From assembly GCF_000817815.1 (NCBI RefSeq), contig NZ_JPRD01000055.1:1-64000 (forward strand): a stretch of 64,000 nucleotides of DNA. Reading direction: 5' to 3'. Every line of letters starts with the position of its first letter. The first letter of the stretch is position 1. Positions 17,231 to 25,190 of the stretch are shown in pieces. The notes under the pieces were generated by a model that did not search any database, was not told the origin of the DNA, and saw only the letters and a program-made list of their open reading frames with translations. Position numbers and translations under genes: made by a program. This DNA is from Vibrio owensii CAIM 1854 = LMG 25443. GTDB taxonomy: Bacteria > Pseudomonadota > Gammaproteobacteria > Enterobacterales > Vibrionaceae.

Positions 17231-18637
17231 TTAGGCTTGGTTTTCCGGCAGGTCTTGCTGACGTAGCTTGTCATTTTTAAGCGTACGATGTAGCAACTGG
17301 CTGTAAATCGGTTGCCCGCCAAGTAACTGCGCTACGATTACTGCACCTAAGCTAGTAATGATGAGAGGCAGAATTAAGTAGTAGTTATTTGTCATCTCGA
17401 TAACCAGCAAGATGCCAGTGATTGGAGCACGCACTGTCGCTGCGAATAACGCACCCATACCGGCAATGGCAAACACGCCAGGTTCAATTGTGAGAGAAGG
17501 TAACAACATGTCTGCGCTTGCGCCAAACGCGTAGCCAAATAGCGTACCCAGTGCCAACATTGGTGCGAAGATACCGCCTGGAGCACCTGAACCAAAACAT
17601 AGTAAGGTTGTGATAACACGACCAACAAACAGCATCACTAAGATCGAGATTGAGTAGTTACCGTTGGTAATGTCCGGAATCAAACCAATACCACCGCCAG
17701 TAAGTTGAGGAACATAAAGCAGTAGCAAGCCAAACACACCACCCAAGACAGTGCCAGTGATTAGGTAGCGTTTACGGTCGTTTTTATGCAGAGCAACAAA
17801 GCTGTCTTGTGCAATAGTCACCAGTTTGTTGAAGATGACACCAAATACACCGAATAGAGAACCAAGCAGTAGGAATAGCCACAGTGATTGTAACTCTGGC
17901 GATTGATACTGCGGCATGGTGATAACGGCAGCTTGGCCATTGATGGCGCGAAATACAATGTTTGCCATGATCGCTGAAATGATCACCGCTCGGATAGAAA
18001 TCAACGAGTAGCGAAATTGAGGGCGCATTTCCTCAACCACAAACATAATGCCAGCTAATGGCGCGTTAAAAGCCGCGGCCAAACCACCGGCTGCACCGGA
18101 GGCTAATAATGAGTGGCGTGTATCATCGTCTTTAATACGGAAGATGTCAGTGACCATACGACCAACGGCACCGCCCATTTGTACGGTAGGACCTTCGCGA
18201 CCTAAAACCATACCTGAACCAAGTGCGCCCATACCGCCAAAGAACTTCACTGGAATAACACGCCACCAACGTACAGGGCGGATGTTATCCATTGCCCCTT
18301 CGATCTCAGGAATACCTGAGCCAGATGCTTCAGGAGCAAAACGGTGAACAAGGTAATAACCGATAAATGCCAAGGTTGCACTGATTAGAATCGCAGCAAG
18401 CCACAAAGGCAGAACGCTACCGATTTCGCTTTTTAGCCACTCGGTACGAGTTTCTGAAACAAAGTGAACGGCTATTTCAAAATAGGTGCCGACAAGGCCT
18501 GCTAATGTACCAACGATCGCGGCCATAAAGAGGACGGAAAATGATGTTGGCGTTGACCCTCGAGAGACAAACTGGTTAATCGCATCTTTAGGTACGTGCG
18601 CTAACACAGATTTCACAATTCTCTCGCGTTTGGTCAT
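17231..18637 (-). CDS. clcA: H+/Cl- exchange transporter ClcA
   Basis: ClC-family proton/chloride antiporter of the inner membrane, used for proton extrusion in acid. The 468 residues are close to E. coli ClcA. The selectivity motif GSGIPEIEG (106-114) is present, as is GREGP with gating Glu148 exactly at the E. coli number. The proton-path glutamate lies in the EEMRPQFRY segment and GSGAPGGIFAPML is conserved, so it should be an exchanger rather than a channel. The gene is monocistronic, with an inverted repeat just past its stop. Upstream are three evenly spaced TATTGNGC repeats (18737-18785) that could bind a regulator. Confidence 0.95.
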   Translation of the reverse strand: MTKRERIVKSVLAHVPKDAINQFVSRGSTPTSFSVLFMAAIVGTLAGLVGTYFEIAVHFVSETRTEWLKSEIGSVLPLWLAAILISATLAFIGYYLVHRFAPEASGSGIPEIEGAMDNIRPVRWWRVIPVKFFGGMGALGSGMVLGREGPTVQMGGAVGRMVTDIFRIKDDDTRHSLLASGAAGGLAAAFNAPLAGIMFVVEEMRPQFRYSLISIRAVIISAIMANIVFRAINGQAAVITMPQYQSPELQSLWLFLLLGSLFGVFGVIFNKLVTIAQDSFVALHKNDRKRYLITGTVLGGVFGLLLLYVPQLTGGGIGLIPDITNGNYSISILVMLFVGRVITTLLCFGSGAPGGIFAPMLALGTLFGYAFGASADMLLPSLTIEPGVFAIAGMGALFAATVRAPITGILLVIEMTNNYYLILPLIITSLGAVIVAQLLGGQPIYSQLLHRTLKNDKLRQQDLPENQA

Positions 18638-18736
18638 TAACAGATTCTCCTAGACTACTAATTGGAAGGGACGAAAGAAATTATACGCTCACGAGAGTCT
18701 AGACCTAATCAATAAAGATGCAATTTAGCTTTCCAC

Positions 18737-18785
18737 TATTGAGCAGTTCAAGCGTCTATTGTGCAAATATTGATAAATATTGTGC
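18737..18785. repeat. Three direct repeats TATTGNGC upstream of clcA
   Basis: TATTGAGC at 18737, TATTGTGC at 18757 and TATTGTGC at 18778 are spaced 20 and 21 bp, about two helical turns, so they face the same side of the DNA. They lie 100-150 bp upstream of the clcA start. A cooperative binding array is possible but unproven. Confidence 0.35.
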
Positions 18786-19011
18786 TATTGATCCCATATC
18801 TCACGCTATTTTTTTATCGAGTAACCTTGTTTTCTGAGCAAAATGAACCATGCTTTAAGTGTAAAGCAACATGACTGCTTCAGAAGGAGGGATGTGAGGT
18901 TTTACACACAATTTGGATGGATTCAAACCCTACAGAAATTCCTCGTTATTTGTTCGGGATGCATCAATAGACTTCCCGATTCGCATACTCACGATTGAGT
19001 CACGAGGCAGA

Positions 19012-19036
19012 GGCGCACACAAGAGTGCGCCTTTTT
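19012..19036 (+). terminator. Orphan intrinsic terminator in the 18.6-19.3 kb gap
   Basis: GGCGCAC (19012-19018) pairs with GTGCGCC (19025-19031) around a 6-nt loop, followed by TTTTT. The 697-bp gap between clcA and the next gene holds no open frame that could use it. It may end a short non-coding transcript starting somewhere in 18800-18950. Confidence 0.6.
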
Positions 19037-19120
19037 AATGCCTGTCTAAACCGCAAGCCTATTCACTACTTTGCCTACAAAGGTGTCTGCACGGTTGCCC
19101 AATAATAACCGTATGAAGTG

Positions 19121-19236
19121 TTGATAAATATAAATGGTATGCTATTCTGCTGTTTCGTAATGGTTCTCAGCGTGATGGACTACGCGGTTTATGCTTTATA
19201 CAAAGATTGATGCGGGCTAGAAGGTCCGCTTTTTTT
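19121..19236 (+). ncRNA. Candidate small RNA with its own promoter and terminator
   Basis: TTGATA (19121-19126), a 16-bp spacer and TATTCT (19143-19148) form a plausible promoter, giving a start near 19155. A GC stem, GCGGGC (19212-19217) with GTCCGC (19224-19229), is followed by seven T. The product would be about 80 nt. No start codon with a ribosome site is visible inside, and the next gene begins 99 bp after the terminator. I cannot match it to a known Vibrio small RNA. Confidence 0.4.
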
Positions 19237-19334
19237 GTGCCCGAAATCTAACATAGTCACTTGCTTCTCGCTCTACTTACAGCAAAGATAAAGCTCTTTC
19301 ATTCATCTTCTCGAGTCAAATCGATAGTACCCCT

Positions 19335-19895
19335 ATGTTGCGTTTCTCATTCTTCCTGTTTCTTTCTTTAAGTTTGTTTTCTCAAACCGCAAATGCACGA
19401 GATGCATGGTGGCAAATCATGTTATCTGAAGCGCCTTTCGTCGAGGTTCGACAAACCTTGCAAGAGGGTGGTGACTGGTACGGATGTGAGACGCAGGAAA
19501 GCGAAGGTGCATTATGCTTGGATGATTTTCATTATTACCACCAGCACCTTTACGGAGAAGCAACGATAGAAGAAAAAGTGATTCGTCTAAACTTTCTCAC
19601 GGACTATCAACCTCAAAACTTGAGTGATGTGATACTGAATCTGAGAAAAGATGGCTTGGTGATGAAGCGAATCAACATACAGGGCGAACAGTACGATATA
19701 GCTGCGGCTTTAAAACAAAACTCACCAGAAGCTGTCGACAAAGCTCTGATTCTGTTTATCAACCGCTACCCTCAGCAAGCGCCACGAAGTATTGATTGGG
19801 TGTTAGCTGAAGAGTTTGAATCGCCAACACCGAGAGTGCATGTCACGTTAAACAGTGATGGCGAAATGATTGAGCTTAAGGTTGAGCGCTTTTAG
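19335..19895 (+). CDS. Exported protein of unknown function
   Basis: The 186-residue protein has an N-terminal signal peptide (MLRFSFFLFLSLSLFSQTANA) probably cut after ANA, which sends it to the periplasm. The mature part begins DAWWQIMLSEAPF and has two early cysteines (YGCET and ALCLDD) that could pair. It continues as a mixed alpha/beta sequence ending in HVTLNSDGEMIELKVERF. I do not recognise the family. It converges with an XRE-type regulator gene 43 bp downstream. The start has no strong ribosome site, but the signal peptide fixes it well. Confidence 0.75.
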   Translation: MLRFSFFLFLSLSLFSQTANARDAWWQIMLSEAPFVEVRQTLQEGGDWYGCETQESEGALCLDDFHYYHQHLYGEATIEEKVIRLNFLTDYQPQNLSDVILNLRKDGLVMKRINIQGEQYDIAAALKQNSPEAVDKALILFINRYPQQAPRSIDWVLAEEFESPTPRVHVTLNSDGEMIELKVERF

Positions 19896-19937
19896 AGGGG
19901 AAGTTAAAGCGTCGCGATACAAACATCGTTCAAAGGT

Positions 19938-20351
19938 TTAGTTTTGCGCGGTCTTGTTTTCATCATGCAACGAAAGAAAGGTCGCCATCGCGGATTCATC
20001 CAAAAAAACATCTGACTTTTTGTGCGCGCGTAGGTACTGATAACCCGCCACCAACTTGCGGTGCTTGGCTTCTTCCTCTTCTGATATCGTTCCATTCATC
20101 ACGTGTTGGAAGGCCAGTTTATAGGCCTCCATGTCCACGACTTCTGCTTGACGATATAAATAGCCACAACCTGTGGCTAACCATTCCAATGAACAGTTGG
20201 CTCGCATTGCGATTTGATTCGCTTTGGCTAAGCTTGGTTCGCTGCCTTTGAGGTATTTGCGAATCAAAGCTTCAGAGACGTCCACGCGTCGCGCAAAACC
20301 ACTGATGCTTTCTTCGCCAATTAATGTCGCGAGTCGTTGGGCAAAAGACAT
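19938..20351 (-). CDS. XRE-family helix-turn-helix regulator
   Basis: The 137-residue DNA-binding protein has a helix-turn-helix at about residues 3-60: SFAQRLATLIGEESISGFAR, then VSEALIRKYLKGSEPSLAKA and WLATGCGYLY. This matches phage Cro/CI-like XRE regulators. The C-terminal half is helical and charged, and I see no peptidase or ligand domain. It is transcribed divergently from an aldo/keto reductase across 96 bp, which makes that gene and itself the likely targets. Whether it represses or activates cannot be read from the sequence. Confidence 0.85.
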   Translation of the reverse strand: MSFAQRLATLIGEESISGFARRVDVSEALIRKYLKGSEPSLAKANQIAMRANCSLEWLATGCGYLYRQAEVVDMEAYKLAFQHVMNGTISEEEEAKHRKLVAGYQYLRAHKKSDVFLDESAMATFLSLHDENKTAQN

Positions 20352-20447
20352 ATTTCGTACTCCAGTTCGAATTGCGAAAGTTTACCCGTTGAGCGAGCGG
20401 TAAAACAAGACTAGGATGAAAGCAGATTAAGAAAAGGAGATAAACCC

Positions 20448-21356
20448 ATGGTTGCAAAAGTAGTGACTGCACCAAACGGTCCAGAGTTTTCTGAACTGGT
20501 ACAAGGTTATTGGCGTGCGGTAGATTGGGGCATGACGGCGCAAGAGCGTTTGTCGTTCCTAAAGCAACACATTGAGTTAGGCATTACCACCGTCGATCAC
20601 GCTGACATCTACGGTAACTACGAATGTGAAGCGCTGTTTGGTGAAGCACTCGCACTGGACAAAAGCGTTCGTGAGCAAATTCAGATCGTGACAAAATGCG
20701 ACATCAACTTGTGTGGTGACAAAACGCCAGAACGTAAGATCAACCACTACGACACCAGCGCTGCGCACATCTATCAATCCGTGAACAACTCGCTTGAGCG
20801 ACTAAAAGTCGACGAGATTGATGTTCTTCTTATCCATCGTCCGGACGTGTTGATGGATGCAGGCGAGGTAGCGGAAGCGTTCTCTGAGCTACATAAAGTG
20901 GGTAAGGTTAAGCACTTTGGTGTTTCTAACTTCACGCCTCGTCAATTCGAGCTTCTTCAATCTCGTTTAAGCAAACCTCTTGTGACTAACCAAGTGGAAA
21001 TCAACCCACTGAACTTTGAAGTGGCACACGATGGTACGCTAGACCTACTTCAAACGCATCGTGTTCGTCCAATGGCATGGTCATGTTTAGGTGGTGGTTC
21101 CATCTTTACTGGTGACACGGAACAAGCGGTTCGTGTTCGTAACGAGCTAGAAGCTATCCGAGAAGAAGTGGGTGCAAACAGCATCGACGAAGTGATTTAC
21201 GCTTGGGTTCGTCGCTTGCCTTCTAAGCCGATGCCAATTATTGGTTCTGGTAAAATCGAGCGTGTGCATAGTGCAGTTAACGCGCTAAGCATTGAGCTAA
21301 CTCGTGAGCAATGGTACCGAGTTTGGGTTGCATCAAAAGGTCACGGTGTGCCATAG
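20448..21356 (+). CDS. Aldo/keto reductase (YdhF-like)
   Basis: NADPH-dependent (beta/alpha)8-barrel oxidoreductase of 302 residues, similar in layout to E. coli YdhF. The catalytic tetrad is visible: Asp and Tyr in DHADIYGNYECEALFGEAL, Lys in IVTKCDI and His in LLIHRPDVL. The cofactor-binding patch near the C-terminus, PIIGSGKIERVHSAV, is intact. The carbonyl substrate is unknown. The gene starts at the ATG at 20448 after AAAAGGAGATAAACCC and ends before a terminator at 21382. It is divergent from an XRE regulator that probably controls it. Confidence 0.92.
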   Translation: MVAKVVTAPNGPEFSELVQGYWRAVDWGMTAQERLSFLKQHIELGITTVDHADIYGNYECEALFGEALALDKSVREQIQIVTKCDINLCGDKTPERKINHYDTSAAHIYQSVNNSLERLKVDEIDVLLIHRPDVLMDAGEVAEAFSELHKVGKVKHFGVSNFTPRQFELLQSRLSKPLVTNQVEINPLNFEVAHDGTLDLLQTHRVRPMAWSCLGGGSIFTGDTEQAVRVRNELEAIREEVGANSIDEVIYAWVRRLPSKPMPIIGSGKIERVHSAVNALSIELTREQWYRVWVASKGHGVP

Positions 21357-21381
21357 AAAGCGACCAGTTAACAAAAGACTG

Positions 21382-21408
21382 AGGCACTCCAAAGAGGGGG
21401 CCTTTTTT
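21382..21408 (+). terminator. Aldo/keto reductase terminator
   Basis: AGGC pairs with GCCT, with an inner CTC/GAG stem around CAAA, followed by six T. The rest of the 310-bp gap up to 21666 holds no clear open frame and no promoter I can assign with confidence. Confidence 0.6.
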
Positions 21409-21666
21409 ATTTCATACTTATCTTAAATGGCAGTAACTTTATAAACGCAATCCATTGCATATCAAGCCTTGTAGAACTTTTAATCATTCCTGACTGATGT
21501 CACTAAATGTATAGGGAATCGAACTTTTTCTTAGTTCATTGGTTCACTCGACAATTCATATTGCGTATGCTTACCCAGTAAACAAAAAACGAAGACTCTT
21601 AGTCTGTGTAGCAGTAACAATCTGGTAGAATCCCGCGCAGATTGTTGAATATTTAAAGGTGGTAGC

Positions 21667-22671
21667 ATGTCTTTTCCTGTACTCATCTGTGATGATTCTG
21701 CGTTAGCACGCAAACAGATGGCAAGATCACTGCCAGCAACATTGAATGCAGACGTGACATTTGCCATCCATGGTAAAAATGCGCTTGAAGAGTTAGCGCA
21801 AAAAGAACTTAAACTGATGTTTCTTGACCTCACCATGCCAGAGATGGACGGTTTTGAAACATTAGAAAACATGAAACGCTTAGGCATTCAAACGCCTGTC
21901 GTGGTTGTGTCTGGCGATATTCAGCCAAAAGCAAAAGAGCGCGTGTTTGCTCTCGGTGCGAAAGCATTTATTCAAAAGCCGATTGGTAAAGATGAGCTTA
22001 AAGCGACGTTAAAAGAGCTGATCGAGCCGAATGATCGACCACAAGTCATCACACCGACAACCATAGAGTTGCCGATTCTCCGCCGTCGCGACATCTATAT
22101 GGAAGTGGCGAACGTTTCTATTGGTCGTGCTGCAGATGCGCTCGCTCGACACTTTGATGTATTTGTTCAGCTTCCATTACCAAACGTAAATATCTTTGAA
22201 GTCAGTGAACTGCACATGGCTTTGCGTGATCTCGCCTCTCACGACAATGTCTCTGGTGTTTGCCAAGGCTTTTGTGGTGAGGGTATTGCCGGCGAAGCGT
22301 TAGTAATCTTGAGCGACTCCAGTGTTTCTGATCTTAAGAAACTGATGAAGGTGCCAGCAGACAGCGAAGAGTTGGAAGAATTAGAGCTGTTGATGGACAT
22401 TTCCAATATCTTGGTTGGATCATTCTTGAATGGTTTGGGCGAACAGTCTGAAGTCCGCTTTTTCCAGAGTTCACCAGTGCTGCTTGGTCAGCATATTTCC
22501 ATCGATTCTATTATCGAGTCGACAACAGGTGCATTTAGTCGAACCATGACATTCGAGGTCAGCTACAACATTGAAGGCACCTCTATCCGTTGTGACCTGT
22601 TGTTTATGTTTGTTGATGAGTCATTGCCGTTGCTGGATAACAAACTGTCGTACCTAATGGAGGATTTCTAA
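21667..22671 (+). CDS. CheY-like receiver fused to a CheC-type phosphatase domain
   Basis: The 334-residue response regulator has a receiver at about 1-118, with acidic Asp9/Asp10, phospho-acceptor Asp54 in FLDLTMPEMDG and Lys in FIQKPIG. The C-terminal part (about 135-330) is CheC/CheX-like. Its first helix reads DIYMEVANVSIGRAADAL, an intact DxxxExxN phosphatase motif, and a second degenerate copy is ELLMDISN. Such fusions are thought to dephosphorylate CheY-P or their own receiver. The stop overlaps the start of the PAS gene by one base (TAATG), so the two are translated together. A role in tuning chemotaxis or motility signalling is inference. Confidence 0.85.
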   Translation: MSFPVLICDDSALARKQMARSLPATLNADVTFAIHGKNALEELAQKELKLMFLDLTMPEMDGFETLENMKRLGIQTPVVVVSGDIQPKAKERVFALGAKAFIQKPIGKDELKATLKELIEPNDRPQVITPTTIELPILRRRDIYMEVANVSIGRAADALARHFDVFVQLPLPNVNIFEVSELHMALRDLASHDNVSGVCQGFCGEGIAGEALVILSDSSVSDLKKLMKVPADSEELEELELLMDISNILVGSFLNGLGEQSEVRFFQSSPVLLGQHISIDSIIESTTGAFSRTMTFEVSYNIEGTSIRCDLLFMFVDESLPLLDNKLSYLMEDF

Positions 22672-23111
22672 TGCTGAACTTACCTGCAGAATTTGAACAA
22701 TTCCATTGGATGGTCGACATGGTTCAAAATGTCGACATGGGCTTAGTTGTTATCGATAAAGATTACAACGTTCAAGTGTGGAATGGCTTTATGACTCACC
22801 ACAGCGGTTTGCAATCTCACGAGGCAATTGGTTGTTCGATCTTTGATATCTTCCCTGAGATCCCGCAAGAGTGGTTCAAACTGAAAACTAAACCTGTTTA
22901 CGATTTGGGGTGTCGAAGCTTCATCACGTGGCGTCAGCGTCCATATCTGTTCTGTTGCCGTAACGTTCGACCAGTGACGCAACAAGCAGAGTTCATGTAC
23001 CAAAACGTGACGCTAAACCCAATGCGAACCCCAACAGGGAAAATCAACTCGTTGTTCTTATCGATTCAAGATGCAACTGCCGAAGCTTTGATGTCGCAAC
23101 AGCAAAAATAA
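22671..23111 (+). CDS. PAS-domain protein coupled to the CheY-CheC fusion
   Basis: The 146-residue cytoplasmic protein is essentially a single PAS domain, seen in MVDMVQNVDMGLVVIDKDYN, the WNGF strand and GCSIFDIFPEIPQEW. A late FLSIQDATAEALM ending follows. It has no kinase or output domain and would act through protein contacts, most simply with the receiver-CheC partner encoded immediately upstream. Several cysteines (FCCRN) could respond to redox state or bind a ligand, but no cofactor motif is certain. A UUCG-loop terminator closes the operon 23 bp after the stop. Confidence 0.8.
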   Translation: MLNLPAEFEQFHWMVDMVQNVDMGLVVIDKDYNVQVWNGFMTHHSGLQSHEAIGCSIFDIFPEIPQEWFKLKTKPVYDLGCRSFITWRQRPYLFCCRNVRPVTQQAEFMYQNVTLNPMRTPTGKINSLFLSIQDATAEALMSQQQK

Positions 23112-23133
23112 AGCTTGAGAAAATAAACACAGC

Positions 23134-23160
23134 AAAAGCCGAGGTTCGCCTCGGCTTTTT
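23134..23160 (+). terminator. Terminator with UUCG tetraloop
   Basis: AAAAGCCGAGG (23134-23144) pairs with CCTCGGCTTTT (23149-23159) around TTCG, followed by T. Confidence 0.9.
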
Positions 23161-23201
23161 CGTATACTTAAATCGTGTCTTCTAAAACGCAGAATATCAA
23201 T

Positions 23202-24737
23202 ATGGACTTTAATCTCGCCCTTAAGCTCTACACAGCAGAGCAAGTCAGAAATGGAGAAATACTCGCCGCTCAAATGGCAGGCGTCTCAATGTACAGCCTA
23301 ATGCAGCGTGCAGGAATGGCGGTATACGAACGATTTCTTCATCTTTACCCAAGGGCGCGAACCGTGCTGGTGGTCTGCGGCAAAGGCAATAATGGTGGAG
23401 ACGGATACGTGTTTGCCACGCTTGCCAAACAGGCGCAGTTGAATGTTAGAGTCTTCCAGCTAGGTGACATCACATCATTAAAAGGGGATGCGTTGCGAGC
23501 GTTTGAAGATTGGCAGTCTGTGGATGGCGAGAATAGTTCTTGGGATGATTGGCATACTGCACTTTTAGAGGCGGATGTAATCATCGATGCCATGCTTGGG
23601 ACAGGGCTCTCTGGTGAAGTAAGGCATGAGTATCGTCGCTACATTGATCAAGTAAATCAAATTCATTGTCCGGTCATCTCAATCGATATTCCTTCGGGGT
23701 TAAGTGCAGACACAGGTTCCGTGCTCGGAGATGCCATACAAGCGGATCATACGGTGACCTTTATTGGTGTGAAGCAAGGCTTATGCACAGGGCAAGCGAG
23801 AGACTACGTCGGTGAGCTGCATTTTTCTGGTTTAGGTGTAAACGTTGAGTTCGAGTCGATTGAAGAAGAAAGTGCTTTAGGCATCGACCATCAAATCATC
23901 AAAAGGCTACTACCAAAAAGAAAAGCCACAGCCCACAAAGGGAATAATGGCAAGCTCTTATGTATAGGCGGTAATCAAGGCATGTCCGGCGCTATTCGTT
24001 TGTGCGCCTCAGCAGCAGTAAGAACAGGGGCTGGGTTAACCGCCTCTGTCACACATCCAAGCTCATTGTTGCCACTGCAAGTTGGTGTGCCAGAAGTCAT
24101 GAGTCAGGCTATTACTTTTGATGAGTTAAAAGAGGCAGATAACAAACTGACTAAACGGACACGTTGGGCGGACGTTTTGGCCTTTGGTCCTGGCTTTGGT
24201 GAGGACGAATGGGCACATCAAGCCTATCAATACTTATCTCAGCAGCACAAACTGAAAGTCGTTGATGCCGACGGGTTGAACATTCTTGCGATGCTGAATC
24301 AGCGTAATGACGTCGTGGTTTTACGAGATGAGCAACGCGTTATGACGCCACATCCGGGAGAGGCAGCACGTTTACTTAATGTCTCTACAAAGGACATAGA
24401 GAAAGATCGCTTTGCCGCAGCAAGACAACTTCATGAACGTTATGGAGGTGTCGTTGTACTTAAAGGGGCGGGTACGCTTATCTATGATGGCGTGAGAATG
24501 TACGTTTGTCTCGCTGGAAATCCGGGAATGGCCAGTGGCGGTATGGGGGATGTGTTATCCGGTGTCATTGCCGCACTGCTTGCCAAAGGGTTACCTATTG
24601 CTGTTGCTGCACGTTTGGGAGTCATGCTCCATAGTCACGCTGCGGACATTAATGTTCAACAAAAAGGCGAAATTGGCTTATTAGCAAGTGATGTTATTGA
24701 ATCACTTCGATGCGCTATAAACGTCACAGAGAGCTAG
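23202..24737 (+). CDS. nnr: Bifunctional NAD(P)HX epimerase / ADP-dependent dehydratase
   Basis: Repairs hydrated NADH/NADPH. The N-terminal YjeF-N domain (about 1-215) epimerises NAD(P)HX and the C-terminal ribokinase-like domain (about 235-505) dehydrates it using ADP. Visible motifs are VVCGKGNNGGDGYVFA and IDAMLGTGLSGEV in the first half. The second half has AHKGNNGKLLCIGG, MTPHPGEAARLL, VVLKGAGTLI and GNPGMASGGMGDVLSGVIAAL with the catalytic aspartate. I take the ATG at 23202 (511 residues), because the GTG at 23175 has no ribosome site. In E. coli this gene precedes tsaE, but here it stands alone before guaC, so it may be an extra copy. Confidence 0.9.
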   Translation: MDFNLALKLYTAEQVRNGEILAAQMAGVSMYSLMQRAGMAVYERFLHLYPRARTVLVVCGKGNNGGDGYVFATLAKQAQLNVRVFQLGDITSLKGDALRAFEDWQSVDGENSSWDDWHTALLEADVIIDAMLGTGLSGEVRHEYRRYIDQVNQIHCPVISIDIPSGLSADTGSVLGDAIQADHTVTFIGVKQGLCTGQARDYVGELHFSGLGVNVEFESIEEESALGIDHQIIKRLLPKRKATAHKGNNGKLLCIGGNQGMSGAIRLCASAAVRTGAGLTASVTHPSSLLPLQVGVPEVMSQAITFDELKEADNKLTKRTRWADVLAFGPGFGEDEWAHQAYQYLSQQHKLKVVDADGLNILAMLNQRNDVVVLRDEQRVMTPHPGEAARLLNVSTKDIEKDRFAAARQLHERYGGVVVLKGAGTLIYDGVRMYVCLAGNPGMASGGMGDVLSGVIAALLAKGLPIAVAARLGVMLHSHAADINVQQKGEIGLLASDVIESLRCAINVTES

Positions 24738-24890
24738 TGCGTGCGTGATATACTCAAAAAAGTGGCAAAAAAGTGATGTGAAACGTGAAAAAAATTAGAA
24801 AATTATTCTTGCACAAACCGACTAATGAGAATCGTTTGGTGTAACTTTGACCGTTTATGAGAGGTTGAACGGTAAAATTTCCGTCGTTTA

Positions 24891-24906
24891 ACGCAAAGGT
24901 TTGCGC
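24891..24906. promoter_or_regulatory. PurR-box-like palindrome upstream of guaC
   Basis: ACGCAAAGGTTTGCGC differs from the PurR operator ideal ACGCAAACGTTTGCGT at two positions. It lies 285 bp upstream of the guaC ATG, within the 453-bp gap after nnr. The match and the purine-salvage gene downstream suggest PurR control. The distance is larger than usual, so another promoter nearby may be involved. Confidence 0.5.
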
Positions 24907-25035
24907 AAAGGATTAAATAAAGGGTGGATTTAACTGTTTGATATTGTTAATAAAGTTATGATTTTGGAGAGTGGTGAGGTGTTTTTGATATGCGATTTCC
25001 AAGATGGTATCACAAAAAAAAATCAAATATCAGAC

Positions 25036-25063
25036 TTGTAGGAAATAAATCACGACCTATAAT
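25036..25063 (+). promoter_or_regulatory. guaC: Candidate guaC promoter
   Basis: TTGTAG (25036-25041), a 16-bp spacer and a perfect -10 TATAAT (25058-25063) predict a start near 25070, exactly at the base of the hairpin at 25069-25098. Confidence 0.6.
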
Positions 25064-25068
25064 GCTGA

Positions 25069-25103
25069 AAACCGGAGCGTCTGCCAACGCTCCGGTTTTT
25101 TTG
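25069..25103 (+). terminator. Terminator hairpin at the 5' end of the guaC leader
   Basis: AAACCGGAGCG (25069-25079) pairs with CGCTCCGGTTT (25088-25098) around an 8-nt loop, followed by more T. It may end transcripts from nnr or attenuate guaC. The 12-mer CGTCTGCCAACG spanning the loop (25078-25089) recurs exactly at 25124-25135. Confidence 0.75.
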
Positions 25104-25190
25104 TGTCCGAAGAACAGTGAACTCGTCTGCCAACGACTTCACTACGCACTCTGAGATGACACATATACTTATGAATCAAGGAATTACACA

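Noticed and set aside
24820..24840. Fur-box-like half site AATGAGAAT upstream of guaC
   Set aside because: Only one half is present and the partner half is missing, so it is not credible as a Fur operator.
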